Assembly (NCBI GenBank): GCA_945893145.1
Contig: CAMDDZ010000060.1
Span: forward strand, 1 to 33,702
Direction: 5' to 3'
DNA length: 33,702 bases
From: Rhodoplanes serenus
GTDB taxonomy: Bacteria; Pseudomonadota; Alphaproteobacteria; Rhizobiales; Xanthobacteraceae
This document shows positions 24,044 through 31,276 of this stretch, piece by piece. Under the pieces are notes generated by a model, which did not search any database, had not been told where the DNA came from, and saw nothing but the letters and a program-made list of their open reading frames with translations. How positions within the stretch are numbered: the first letter of the stretch is position 1; every line of letters begins with the position of its first letter. The translations under genes were made by a program, and so were the position numbers.

Positions 24044-25243
24044 CTACAGCACGAAGTCCTTGGTTTCCTCGATGCCGAACAGCGTCGCGCCGAAGCTCTT
24101 GGCGTTGGCCTCGAACTGGTTCGAGACGTGCTGGCGCCCGGTGTTGATGTCGGCGAGGAAACGGCCAAACGGATATTCGGCGTAGATGCCGGCGGCGCCG
24201 ACCGCCTTGAACAGCTTGGCGGCCAGGATCGTGCAACGCTCCGCCACCCAGGCGTTGTGAAACTTGTATTCGATGCGCAGCCCGAGTGGCGGCATCTCGC
24301 CGCGCGCCGCATAGCCTTCGAGAACACTGAAGTTGCGATGCAGGATCGTCTTCATCTCGTCGATGCCGCACGCCACTTCGGCGCAGACGATCTGGACAAC
24401 CGGGTCCTCGGCCGCCGCCTGACCGGACAACCGCTGAATCCTTTTCTTTCCGTAATCCACGTAGGCGTTGAGCATGCCTTGCAATGCGCCGATCGCGCCG
24501 GTCGAAACGCCCCGGAAGAACACCTGGCCGAACGGCAGGCGATAGAGCGCGGATGTGTTGACGGCCAATCCTGCGCCGTGACCGCGGAAATTGTCGGAGT
24601 ATTTCTGCGTCCGGTAATCCGGCACGAACACATCCTTCGCGATGATGTCATTGCTGCCGGTCGATTTCAGTCCCGAGACATGCCAGGTGTCGACGATCTC
24701 GTAGTCGCTGCGCGGCACGAGAAACAGGCGGCGATCCACCGGCCCGCCCGGCGCCGAAGGCTCCGAACCACCGAGCAGCGCCCAGGCGCAGTGCTCACAA
24801 CCGCTGGAATATTTCCAGCGGCCGTTGAGACGATAGCCGCCCGGTACCGGCTGCGCGACACCGACCGGCATCAGCGACGAGCACATCAGCGTCGAGGTAT
24901 CGTCACGCCACACGTCATCGGCCGCGCGCTGGTCGAAAATTCCCATCGCCCAGGGATGCACGCCGACCACGCCATAGACCCAGGCGACCGACATATCGCC
25001 CTCGGCGAGCGCCATCTGCACGTCGAAGTAGGTGTGGATGTCCATCTCGTAGCCGCCCCAGCGCTTCGGCTGGAGCACGCGGAACAATCCGGCCGCCTGC
25101 ATGTCGGCGATGGTTTCTTTGGGCAGCCGCCGCTCGCGCTCGCCCTGTTCGGCACGCGCCGCCAGCGCCGGGATCAGCGCGCGGGCGCGCGCGATGATTT
25201 CCGGTTGCGTCGGAACGCTCACTTTATCGTCACGCGCCAGCAC
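24044..25243 (-). CDS. HsaA-like flavin-dependent hydroxylase (acyl-CoA dehydrogenase fold)
   Basis: This 399-residue protein has the acyl-CoA dehydrogenase fold but resembles the two-component group D hydroxylases such as HsaA. It has RRLPKETIADMQAAGLFRVL and then PKRWGGYEMDIHTY. SVAWVYGVVGVHPWAMGIF, NGRWKYSSGCEHCAWALLGG and a closing GRQHVSNQFEANAKSFG complete the pattern. In that group reduced flavin from a separate reductase is used to hydroxylate a phenol ortho to its hydroxyl. That would give the catechol for the ring-cleaving enzyme in the same operon. A reductase gene is not seen in the window. It could also be a less specialised family member. Confidence 0.85.
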   Translation of the reverse strand: MLARDDKVSVPTQPEIIARARALIPALAARAEQGERERRLPKETIADMQAAGLFRVLQPKRWGGYEMDIHTYFDVQMALAEGDMSVAWVYGVVGVHPWAMGIFDQRAADDVWRDDTSTLMCSSLMPVGVAQPVPGGYRLNGRWKYSSGCEHCAWALLGGSEPSAPGGPVDRRLFLVPRSDYEIVDTWHVSGLKSTGSNDIIAKDVFVPDYRTQKYSDNFRGHGAGLAVNTSALYRLPFGQVFFRGVSTGAIGALQGMLNAYVDYGKKRIQRLSGQAAAEDPVVQIVCAEVACGIDEMKTILHRNFSVLEGYAARGEMPPLGLRIEYKFHNAWVAERCTILAAKLFKAVGAAGIYAEYPFGRFLADINTGRQHVSNQFEANAKSFGATLFGIEETKDFVL

Positions 25244-25248
25244 AGGAC

Positions 25249-25758
25249 TTACTTCTCAAGCTCGACCGTCTTGAAGTTGCCCGGCAACACGACCTCCAAC
25301 ACTTCGCAGTCGTCGGAGTAGCCGGTGACCTTGTGCTTGCAGCGCGGCGGCTGCAACCAGGCGTCGCCCATCTTCATGGTCAGTGCGCCCTGCCCCTCGA
25401 CTTCGGTCGAGATCCAGCCCTTCAACACGTAGATCATCTGCAAATCCACGTCGTGCAGATGGAGCTTGGAGACGAGCTTCGGCTGGAACGGCGGCAGGAA
25501 GCGAATGACGTGGGCCAGCGCCATGCCATTGGTGGCCTCGAGCACACCGAGATCGCGGTATTTCGCGTAGGTGCGCAAACCGTCCACCTTGAAGCCCGCT
25601 TCGTCGTAGCAGTGCACGGTGAATTTCTGCTTTGGCCGAGTTTTGGGCTGGGCTTTCGCTTTCGGAGCGCTTTTGCGTACCGCAGCCTTCTTCGAACGGG
25701 CGCGGACCGTCGACCTTGCCCGAACCTTTGAGCTTGCCCGATCCTTTGAGCTGGCCAT
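25249..25758 (-). CDS. Cupin protein with a basic N-terminal tail, first gene of the catabolic operon
   Basis: This 169-residue protein has an unusual first 45 residues made almost only of Lys, Arg, Ala and Ser (for example SSKVRARSTVRARSKKAAV). A single cupin domain follows (about 50-165). Metal-type histidines appear in LHLHDVDLQMIYVLKG and in the second motif around PPRCKHKVTG. The basic tail could bind nucleic acid or be disordered. The role may be sensing or processing a pathway intermediate. GGAGG lies six bases before the ATG at 25758. It heads the operon, and the hydroxylase start is five bases after its stop. Confidence 0.82.
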   Translation of the reverse strand: MASSKDRASSKVRARSTVRARSKKAAVRKSAPKAKAQPKTRPKQKFTVHCYDEAGFKVDGLRTYAKYRDLGVLEATNGMALAHVIRFLPPFQPKLVSKLHLHDVDLQMIYVLKGWISTEVEGQGALTMKMGDAWLQPPRCKHKVTGYSDDCEVLEVVLPGNFKTVELEK

Positions 25759-25878
25759 TGTGTTCCTCCGTCGGGATTTGGATCATGCTGCCTTGACGGT
25801 GGGCCATGGGCAAGCGGTCCCGCCCCCTTTTTCGGGCGTCCCATCCATGCGGCTATTGCGGTGCGGAGCGACAAGGCG

Positions 25879-26847
25879 ATGAAGGCATTCCGCTTTTACG
25901 AGACCGGCGGCCCGGACGTCATGCGCCTCGAGGACGTCGAACTCGGCGCGCCCAAGGCCGGCGAGGTCCGCATCCGCCACACCGCGGTCGCGATCAATTT
26001 CCGTGACATTTTGATGCGTCGCGGCCAGCACACGCCACGCTCGCTGCCATCGGGCCTCGGCACCGAAAGCGCGGGCATCATCGAGGCGCTCGGGCCGGGC
26101 GTCACCGGCTTTGCCATTGGCGACCGCGTGGTCTGCGTCAGCGGTCCGGACAGCGCCTATGCACAGGCGCGCAACGCGCCGGCCGAGCGCGTGCTCAAGC
26201 TGCCGGAGACGATCGACGATCGCGTGGCGGCCGCCATGATGGTGCGCGGCATGACGGCGCGCTATCTGCTGCACGCGACCTACCGGGTGCGGCCCGGCGA
26301 CACTATTCTGGTCCACGCCGCGGCGGGCGGCGTCGGCCTCATCCTGTGCCAATGGGCCAAGCACCTCGGCGCGACCGTGATCGGCACGGTTGGCAATCCC
26401 GACAAGGTCGCGATCGCACGCGCGCATGGCTGCGACCATGTTTTCTTCTACGACGATTTCGTCACGCAGGTGCGCGATCTGACCGGCGGCCAGGGCGTGC
26501 CGGTGGTCTATGACTCGGTTGGCCGCACCACCTTCGAAGGCTCGCTGCATTCGCTACGGCGGCTCGGCATCATGGCGTCCTTTGGCGAATCCTCCGGCGA
26601 CCCCGATCCGGTGCCGCCGCGACGGCTCGGCCATCTCGGCTCGATCTTCCTGACGCACCCAAGCCTCGGCAACTACACCACGACCCGCGCCGAGCTATTG
26701 GAGAATGCCAACGACCTGTTCGCCATGGTCGGCAGCCGCAAGATCAAGATCGAGGTCAATCACCCCTATCCGTTGAGCGAAGCCGTGCAGGCGCACCGCG
26801 ATCTCGAAGCGCGCAAGACCACCGGCTCGGTGGTGCTGATCCCTTAG
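25879..26847 (+). CDS. Zinc-free quinone oxidoreductase (medium-chain dehydrogenase family)
   Basis: This 322-residue protein resembles NADPH:quinone reductases. The catalytic N-terminal domain is followed by the nucleotide-binding motif AAAGGVG at about 147-153. Other family segments are AINFRDILMRRG, GTESAGIIEALG, GDRVVCVSG, LTGGQGVPVVYDSVG and a C-terminal RKTTGSVVLIP. It lacks the cysteines that bind zinc in alcohol dehydrogenases. It is divergent from the cupin-led operon and could handle quinone or enone by-products of aromatic breakdown. The ATG at 25879 begins the typical MKAFRFYETGGPDVM; a GTG at 25861 is the longer alternative. Confidence 0.9.
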   Translation: MKAFRFYETGGPDVMRLEDVELGAPKAGEVRIRHTAVAINFRDILMRRGQHTPRSLPSGLGTESAGIIEALGPGVTGFAIGDRVVCVSGPDSAYAQARNAPAERVLKLPETIDDRVAAAMMVRGMTARYLLHATYRVRPGDTILVHAAAGGVGLILCQWAKHLGATVIGTVGNPDKVAIARAHGCDHVFFYDDFVTQVRDLTGGQGVPVVYDSVGRTTFEGSLHSLRRLGIMASFGESSGDPDPVPPRRLGHLGSIFLTHPSLGNYTTTRAELLENANDLFAMVGSRKIKIEVNHPYPLSEAVQAHRDLEARKTTGSVVLIP

Positions 26848-26852
26848 CGCCA

Positions 26853-26901
26853 GAGCATGATCTAATCCGAAAACCGGTACCCACTTTTCGGGATCATGCT
26901 C
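26853..26901. repeat. Rhizobial-type intergenic palindrome
   Basis: GAGCATGATC (26853-26862) and GATCATGCTC (26892-26901) are perfect arms. Inside them CCGAAAA pairs with TTTTCGG. This layout is the kind of REP-like palindrome scattered between genes in Rhizobiales. It starts five bases after the quinone reductase stop. Only one copy was noticed in the window. Confidence 0.65.
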
Positions 26902-26910
26902 CAAAAACAA

Positions 26911-26941
26911 AACCGCGATCCGGTGAGGCCGGATCGCGGTT
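26911..26941. terminator. 13-bp hairpin terminator between convergent genes
   Basis: AACCGCGATCCGG (26911-26923) and CCGGATCGCGGTT (26929-26941) form a perfect stem with a 5-base loop, preceded by an A-rich run (CAAAAACAAAA). It lies between the convergent quinone reductase and DUF3108 genes. Read on the minus strand, the A-run becomes a T-run after the stem, so it is a good rho-independent terminator for the DUF3108 gene and may also stop plus-strand transcription. Confidence 0.8.
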
Positions 26942-26970
26942 CAGTACCAGGCAGGTCTAGGATCGTGTGA

Positions 26971-27792
26971 TTACTTCGCGGCGGTCTGCGCCAGCACTTC
27001 GAACTGGTTGGCCTGGACCACGAGGTTGCCAAGCATGTTGGCGACCGAGAGCCGGAACGGTGCCAGCACCTTGGTGCCGGCAACCGGCGCGAACCAGATT
27101 TCGATCTCGCGGCCGTCCGACAGATACTTCACCAGCGTGCTGCTCTTGCGATAGCCGGCCTGCGGCTGCAACGTCACCGCGCAGACCGCGACCGGACCCG
27201 CGTAGCCCTTGTCGGCCTTCACCTTGTCGATGCGCTTGAAGGAGAGCTTGAGATCGAAGCGCCGCCGGCCGTCGAAGATCGGCAGCGTGTGCGCGCAAGC
27301 CTCAGCCGAAACCGCAGCGCCGGTGGCAGCCGCGGGCACGAGCAGCGCGCTCAGCGGATCGATGACGCCACGCTTGTGTGCGTCGGTGATTTCGATGCGG
27401 TCATCCGCCGGAGGAGCCGCCGCAACCGTGACGTCCTTCACGTTGCCGCCATCGAGCGTCATTTTCAGCTCGGTCTTTTCCTTATCCTGCACGACGCTGG
27501 AGGCGAAGCTCGCAGGCAGTGGCTTGCCGTCCTTCATGGCGCCACGCACCGTGACGGTACCCTCGCCGCTCACCATCACGCTCGCGATACCGCTGGCGCT
27601 ACCGGTGGTCGACATCGAATACTGATCGGTGCCGATGTCGATGGTCCAGGCGCCCTTGCCAACTGAGATGCCGGCAACCGTGATGCCGTAGCGCGCTTCG
27701 AGCTTGCTCTGCGCCGAGGCCGGCGTGGTAAACGGCAGGACGAGGAGACCCGCGACGGCGGTGCAGTAAAAGGTGCGGTGGAGTGGCGACAC
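26971..27792 (-). CDS. Exported DUF3108-family protein
   Basis: This 273-residue protein has a signal peptide (from HRTFYCTAVAGLL to PASAQ). The beta-rich DUF3108 body follows: LEARYGITVAGISVGKG, YSMSTTGSASGIASVMVSGEG, then GVIDPLSALLVPAA, then RRRFDLKLSF, and a final segment with VKYLSDGREIEIWFAP. The family is periplasmic and has no agreed function. A GTG at 27792 is chosen because GGGAAGGA lies eight bases upstream and it gives a signal peptide of ordinary length; an ATG at 27843 would add 17 residues. It lies between two catabolic operons but may be unrelated to them. Confidence 0.87.
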   Translation of the reverse strand: MSPLHRTFYCTAVAGLLVLPFTTPASAQSKLEARYGITVAGISVGKGAWTIDIGTDQYSMSTTGSASGIASVMVSGEGTVTVRGAMKDGKPLPASFASSVVQDKEKTELKMTLDGGNVKDVTVAAAPPADDRIEITDAHKRGVIDPLSALLVPAAATGAAVSAEACAHTLPIFDGRRRFDLKLSFKRIDKVKADKGYAGPVAVCAVTLQPQAGYRKSSTLVKYLSDGREIEIWFAPVAGTKVLAPFRLSVANMLGNLVVQANQFEVLAQTAAK

Positions 27793-27994
27793 GATGCTGA
27801 TCCTTCCCTGTTGGTACTTGGCTTGTGGCGTCATGCTCTGCAATCGTGTCGCACGAGTGACATGGCGCGGGTTAATGGAGGCTTGGGTTAATGTCAGACA
27901 GGCGATTAATTTAACTTTGATGGAATTGCGCCTGAGGGGCGATTTGCAACATCATCGAGGAAATTCGCGTCCCGCGTTTTAAGGATAATTCCAG

Positions 27995-28858
27995 ATGTCC
28001 CGCTCCACCCGCCGCGAGTTCCGCGCGATGCTGACGCCGGGCGCAGCGCTGATCCTGCCCGGCGTCGCCAATGCGCTGGCGGCGCGCGTGGTGGCCGACC
28101 AGGGTTTCGGCGCGGCCTATGTGACGGGCGCCGGCATCGCCAACACGTTCCTAGGCATTCCCGACAATGGCCTCGTGACGCTGACGGAATTGACCGATCA
28201 CGTGACCGCCATCCGCGCGGTGTTTCCAGGTCCCCTGATGGTCGATGCCGACACCGGCTTCGGCAACGCGCTCAATATGCGGCGCACCATCCAGATTCTC
28301 GAACGCGCGGGCGCGGATGCGATCCAGATCGAGGACCAGGTGTTTCCCAAGCGCTGCGGCCATTTCGAAGGCAAGGAGGTCATCCCGAGCGCCGAGATGG
28401 TGGCCAAGATCAAGGCCGCGATCGATGCACGCATCGATCCCGACCTGATGATCGTCGCCCGCACCGACGCCATCGCGGTCGAAGGCTTCAATGCCGCGAT
28501 GGATCGCGCCGCGGCGTTCCGCGAGGCCGGCGCCGACGTGGGCTTCGTGGAGGCGCCGACCAATCCGGAACAGATCGCCAAGATCGCCGCGATGGATTGG
28601 CCGCAGCTCATCAATGTGGTGATCGGCGGCAAGACACCGGAGCTGCCGAACGCCGAACTGAGGAAGCTCGGTTTCGCCGGTGTGATCTACGCCAACACAG
28701 CACTGCAGGCGGCCGTGCTCGGCATGCAAAAGGCCCTGGCGCATCTGAAAGCCGACGGCCGCATCGGCGACGGCGTCGATTTGCTCGCGACATTCGCCGA
28801 GCGCCAGCGCCTCGTTGACATCGCGGCCTTTCAGGCGATGGAGCAAAAATACAAATGA
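27995..28858 (+). CDS. Isocitrate lyase/PEP mutase superfamily enzyme
   Basis: This 287-residue enzyme acts on C-C or C-P bonds of 2-oxo or 2-hydroxy acids. It has the metal-site motif DADTGFGN (84-91), Glu113-Asp114 (QIEDQVFPKRCGH) with the mobile catalytic KRCGH at 119-123, and MIVARTDAIAVEG. Members include oxaloacetate decarboxylases, methylisocitrate lyase and dimethylmalate lyase; which one this is cannot be told. GGA is about ten bases before the ATG. The FAD monooxygenase start overlaps its stop (ATGA), so it opens a four-gene operon, probably serving the end of a degradation pathway. Confidence 0.9.
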   Translation: MSRSTRREFRAMLTPGAALILPGVANALAARVVADQGFGAAYVTGAGIANTFLGIPDNGLVTLTELTDHVTAIRAVFPGPLMVDADTGFGNALNMRRTIQILERAGADAIQIEDQVFPKRCGHFEGKEVIPSAEMVAKIKAAIDARIDPDLMIVARTDAIAVEGFNAAMDRAAAFREAGADVGFVEAPTNPEQIAKIAAMDWPQLINVVIGGKTPELPNAELRKLGFAGVIYANTALQAAVLGMQKALAHLKADGRIGDGVDLLATFAERQRLVDIAAFQAMEQKYK

Positions 28859-30510
28859 CCGCGCGCGTGCCGGTGCTGATCGTCGGCGGCGGGCCGGTGG
28901 GCCTGGCGCTCGCCGGCGAGCTTGGCTGGCGCGGCGTGCCCTGCCGGCTGATCGAGAAGACCGACGGCGCGATCGAGCAGCCGAAGATGGACTTGGTCGG
29001 CATCCGCACGATGGAGTTTTGCCGGCGCTGGGGCATCGTCGATTGGGTGCGCGACGCGCCCTATCCGCCCGACTATGCGCAGGACTACGTCTATGTCACC
29101 GGCCTGAACAATTATGAACTCGGCCGCGAGACCTTTCCCGGCCGCGGTTTTGAGGCCTGTCCGCCGGAGAGCCCGCAGAAGCGCGAGCGTGTGCCGCAGG
29201 ACATGTTCGATCCGATCCTGGCGCGCTTCGCCCGCTCGTTTTCGCACGTAACGCTGCATCACAACAGCGAGCTGACCGGTTTCGAGCAACAGGCCGATTG
29301 CGTTCGTGCGACGGTGCGCGACACCGGCACCGGCGAAACGCAGACAATCGAAGCGGACTATCTGGTCGGCACCGATGGCGGTGCCTCGACGGTGCGCGAA
29401 GCGCTCGGCATCGGCATGAGCGGCAATCCGGCGCTGACCTACACCACCAACGTGCTGTTTCGTTGCCCGAACTTCTCCGAACTGCACAACAAGGGAAAGG
29501 GCTATCGTTTCATCTTCATCGGACCGGAAGGCGTCTGGCTCACGGTCGTGGCGGTCAACGGCACCGACCGCTTTCGCATGTCGATCGTCGGCACCCCGCA
29601 AAAGATCACCCACACCGAGGCCGATATCCGTGCGGCGCTCCACCGTGCGATGGGGCGCGAGTTCGACTACGAAATCCTTTCGGTGATGCGCTGGGTGCGC
29701 CGCGAGTTGGTGGCCGACCGCTATGGTCTGGGCCGCGTTTTCATCGCGGGCGACGCCGCTCACCTGATGTCGCCGACCGGCGGGTTCGGCATGAACACCG
29801 GTATCGGCGACGCGGTCGATCTCGGCTGGAAGCTCGAAGCCACCCACAAAGGCTGGGCCGGCGCCGAACTGCTGGCGACCTACGAGGCCGAGCGGCGGCC
29901 GGTCGGCCTGCGCAACGTCGCTGAAGCCAGCCGCAATCTCCGGCGCATGCTCGCCACGCGCGAGCGCCTGCCAGGGTCGGAGATCTTCCAGGCCGGCGCG
30001 GCCAGTGACGCCGCGCGCAAGGACTACGGCGATTGGTTCGCCGCCATCATGCGGCACGAATGGTTCGCCAATGGCGTGATGCTGGGTTACCGCTACGACA
30101 ATTCTCCGATTGTCTGGCCGGACGGCACCCCTGCCCCGCCCGACGTTTCGCACCCCTACACCCAGACCGCGCGCCCCGGCGCCCGCGCGCCACATATTTG
30201 GCTCTCGGACGGCCGCTCAACGCTCGACCTGTTTGGCCGCGGCTTCACGCTGCTCCGCCTCGGCGCGCCGCCGCCGCACGCCGCCAAGATCGAGCGCGCG
30301 GCCGCAGAGCGCGGCCTGCCGCTGACCAGCATCTCGATCGCGGAGCCTAAAGTGCTTGCGGCCTATGAGCGCTCGCTCGTATTGGTACGCCCTGACGGCC
30401 ATGTGGCCTGGCGCGCCGATACCGAGCCCAACGACGCGCGCGCCCTCATCGACGTGGTTCGCGGCCAATCCATTTCAGTCACACAACAGCATCGGGAACA
30501 GACATCATGA
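28855..30510 (+). CDS. PHBH-type FAD-dependent aromatic monooxygenase
   Basis: This 551-residue protein is a single-component flavoprotein hydroxylase of the FAD_binding_3 family. It has the dinucleotide motif VGGGPVGLALAGELGWRG (GGGPVG at 11-16), the DG motif in YLVGTDGGASTVREALG (about 170-186), and the GD motif in FIAGDAAHLMSPTGGFGMN (about 297-313). A C-terminal thioredoxin-like part follows, as in phenol- and propionate-type hydroxylases. It would add a hydroxyl to an aromatic acid or phenol using NAD(P)H. Both ends overlap neighbours by four bases, so it is translationally coupled. The substrate is unknown. Confidence 0.92.
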   Translation: MTARVPVLIVGGGPVGLALAGELGWRGVPCRLIEKTDGAIEQPKMDLVGIRTMEFCRRWGIVDWVRDAPYPPDYAQDYVYVTGLNNYELGRETFPGRGFEACPPESPQKRERVPQDMFDPILARFARSFSHVTLHHNSELTGFEQQADCVRATVRDTGTGETQTIEADYLVGTDGGASTVREALGIGMSGNPALTYTTNVLFRCPNFSELHNKGKGYRFIFIGPEGVWLTVVAVNGTDRFRMSIVGTPQKITHTEADIRAALHRAMGREFDYEILSVMRWVRRELVADRYGLGRVFIAGDAAHLMSPTGGFGMNTGIGDAVDLGWKLEATHKGWAGAELLATYEAERRPVGLRNVAEASRNLRRMLATRERLPGSEIFQAGAASDAARKDYGDWFAAIMRHEWFANGVMLGYRYDNSPIVWPDGTPAPPDVSHPYTQTARPGARAPHIWLSDGRSTLDLFGRGFTLLRLGAPPPHAAKIERAAAERGLPLTSISIAEPKVLAAYERSLVLVRPDGHVAWRADTEPNDARALIDVVRGQSISVTQQHREQTS

Positions 30511-31271
30511 CCGACACCTTGCGCGAAAAGCTGATCAACGGCGGCCGCGTGCTCGTGGACGAAGGCCAGGGCGATTATGTCTGGGGCCATATCTCGGCGC
30601 GGCTCTCCGACAATCCGAACCGTTTCTTGATGAAGCCCGGCTGCCTCGGCCTCGAAGAACTCACGCAAGACAACATCATCACGGTCGATATCGAAGGCGA
30701 GAAGATCGCCGGCGACTGGCCGCGCCACAACGAGGTCTATATCCACTCCGAGATCATGCGGGCCCGGCCGGACGTCATGGCGGTGCTGCACACCCATCCA
30801 GAGCACGCGATCGCCTTCTCGTCGCTCGGCAAGCCGCTGCAGGCGATGAGCAACGACGGCACGATGTTCTCGGCCGGCGTGCCGGTGTTCTCCGAAACCA
30901 CCGATCTGATCACCGACCAGCCGCGCGGCAAGTCGGTCGCGAAGGTGTTGGGCAAGGGCAACGCCATGATCCTGCGCAACCACGGCATCGTCACGGCCGG
31001 CCGCAGCGTCGAAGAGGCGGTGTTTTTGGCGATCAAGCTCGAACGTGCCTGCCGGATTCAATTGCTGGCCGAAAATGCCGGCGGGCCGAAGCTGTTCGTC
31101 AAGGAAGAAGAGCTTGCCGCCAAGCGCGCCCGCACCAACCGCGGCGACTCGCAAGGCAACGCTTTCAGCTATCTGGTGCGGCGCTGGCACCTGCGCTGCG
31201 GCTGCGATGTGCCCAAGCAATACCAGGCGACGCTCGAGAACTTCGACCGCTCCGGCTACAAGGGCGGCTGA
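30507..31271 (+). CDS. Class II aldolase/adducin-family protein
   Basis: This 254-residue protein has the class II aldolase fold. Zinc ligands are likely His95 and His97 (LHTHPEH) and His159 (RNHGIV), with Glu76 (NEVYIHSEI) as the catalytic acid. It has the family opening GDYVWGHISARL and the KPGCLGLEELT segment. Enzymes of this type split sugar phosphates or decarboxylate 2-hydroxy or ring carboxylic acids in aromatic pathways. Its ATG overlaps the monooxygenase stop. Its product is likely to work with the isocitrate-lyase-type enzyme encoded two genes upstream. Confidence 0.9.
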   Translation: MTDTLREKLINGGRVLVDEGQGDYVWGHISARLSDNPNRFLMKPGCLGLEELTQDNIITVDIEGEKIAGDWPRHNEVYIHSEIMRARPDVMAVLHTHPEHAIAFSSLGKPLQAMSNDGTMFSAGVPVFSETTDLITDQPRGKSVAKVLGKGNAMILRNHGIVTAGRSVEEAVFLAIKLERACRIQLLAENAGGPKLFVKEEELAAKRARTNRGDSQGNAFSYLVRRWHLRCGCDVPKQYQATLENFDRSGYKGG

Positions 31272-31276
31272 GGGCT

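Noticed and set aside
22162..25321. Long plus-strand open frames across the catabolic operon
   Set aside because: They are antisense to the FAH hydrolase, the Bug binding protein and the flavin hydroxylase, and read as Arg/His-rich sequence without domains.
30356..31276. Extension of the GH3 gene to a start at 30356
   Set aside because: The added part is out of frame with, and overlaps, the well-defined monooxygenase and aldolase genes. The GH3 family sequence begins at the GTG at 31277.
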